Source: a virus
DNA length: 20,070 bases
Virus record (IMG/VR): IMGVR_UViG_3300042868_006980
Coordinates: 1 to 20,070 of that record
Direction: 5' to 3' (one strand)
Shown piece by piece: positions 19,825 to 20,070 of this stretch (positions within the stretch are counted from its first letter, which is position 1; each line of letters begins with the position of its first letter). Both the position numbers and the translations under genes were made by a program. The notes beneath the pieces are model-generated. The model worked only from the letters and a program-made list of their open reading frames with translations. It did no database searches and was not told where the DNA came from.

Positions 19825-20070
19825 CTAATTATCAAATTTTCCATGATAAAAAACTACATTATCTCTTTGATAATTAAAAATATTGCCATCTTTAAAGCCT
19901 AAACGGTACTTTCTATTAAAATTTTTATGGTTAAAAAGTAAGTGATGTAAGAATTTACCTTGATAGTTTATAAACTTGTTTTCTCTAAAATACCATTTGT
20001 AATCTACAACACTAAAAAAATCTTCATCATCAACCATGAACTTCAAAATTTCACCGTTTTTTCTTTTAAC
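19825..20070 (-). CDS. Partial HNH homing-endonuclease-like protein, probably degenerate
   Basis: The frame is open to the right window edge, so the N-terminus is missing. The visible 81 residues start VKRKNGEILKFMVDDEDFFS, which fits the strand leading to V-D-D-E-D-F/Y and then YKWYF that begins AP2/HNH-type phage homing endonucleases. FLHHLLFNH and KDGNIFNYQRDN follow, corresponding to the LHRLI and V-DH-x-DGN-x-x-NN-x-x-NL blocks. The catalytic D-H pair is replaced by G-F (RLGFKDGN) and the final N-L by N-V, and the protein ends soon after. It is probably a catalytically impaired relic or a DNA-binding descendant of a mobile endonuclease. A TTG at 20046 or the ATG for FMVDD could start it internally, but the similarity upstream of these argues for a start beyond the window. 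Confidence 0.6.
   Translation of the reverse strand, partial: VKRKNGEILKFMVDDEDFFSVVDYKWYFRENKFINYQGKFLHHLLFNHKNFNRKYRLGFKDGNIFNYQRDNVVFYHGKFDN

Noticed and set aside
19636-19902. Plus-strand ORF of 88 residues in the AT-rich region
   Set aside because: It overlaps the motif array and the HNH-like gene on the other strand, its composition follows the repeats, and no leader or family similarity supports it.
1-20070. An anti-phage defence system, CRISPR array, retron or insertion sequence
   Set aside because: I looked for reverse transcriptase, toxin-antitoxin, nuclease-effector and transposase signatures and for regularly spaced long repeats, and saw none.

Overview
The window is a piece of a tailed-phage genome (a free phage or a prophage) from a host in the Bacteroidetes. 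The evidence is an AT-rich sequence, gene starts preceded by A-rich leaders instead of Shine-Dalgarno motifs, promoter boxes of the Bacteroidetes form (TTTG about 19 bases before TAnnTTTG), and structural proteins of the kind seen in phages of that phylum. There is no rRNA, tRNA, insertion sequence, CRISPR array or integrase, and neither genome end is recognisable.

Layout from right to left, following the main minus-strand direction. The right edge (19825-20070) holds the end of a degenerate HNH-type homing-endonuclease-like gene. Next is a 420-base non-coding region with a dense array of GTAAC/GTTAC motifs and an inverted repeat. The packaging cassette follows: small terminase, large terminase and a calcineurin-like metallophosphoesterase. 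A plus-strand island (about 14704-16689) then interrupts the order. It has a good Bacteroidetes promoter, two small unknown genes, a secreted SPOR-like protein, a complete sigma-70-type sigma factor and an unknown aromatic-rich protein. It meets the packaging cassette at convergent ends with hairpins at 16691-16729.

Divergent from the island is the long structural block on the minus strand: a tail assembly chaperone with a probable -1 ribosomal frameshift, the tape measure, a 41-residue conserved protein, two overlapping membrane proteins that resemble a spanin pair, a putative tail hub, two large beta-rich tail proteins and a Big_2-tailed structural protein. After a hairpin come the portal (with a zinc-finger-like insert), an Mu F-like head morphogenesis protein, an L,D-transpeptidase-like cell-wall enzyme, two small proteins and the start of a probable scaffold gene cut by the left edge. 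The major capsid gene would be expected just beyond position 1.

Together these genes package DNA, build a long tail and build the head. The 945-residue tape measure implies a tail of roughly 140 nm by the usual 0.15 nm per residue rule. The order is unusual: the tail module lies between the terminase and the portal/head module, and the phage's own sigma factor is transcribed from between the two halves of the late region. The most noteworthy points are the previously unlabelled frameshift gene, the GTAAC motif array, the zinc-ribbon-like portal insert, the sigma-factor island and the overlapping spanin-like pair.
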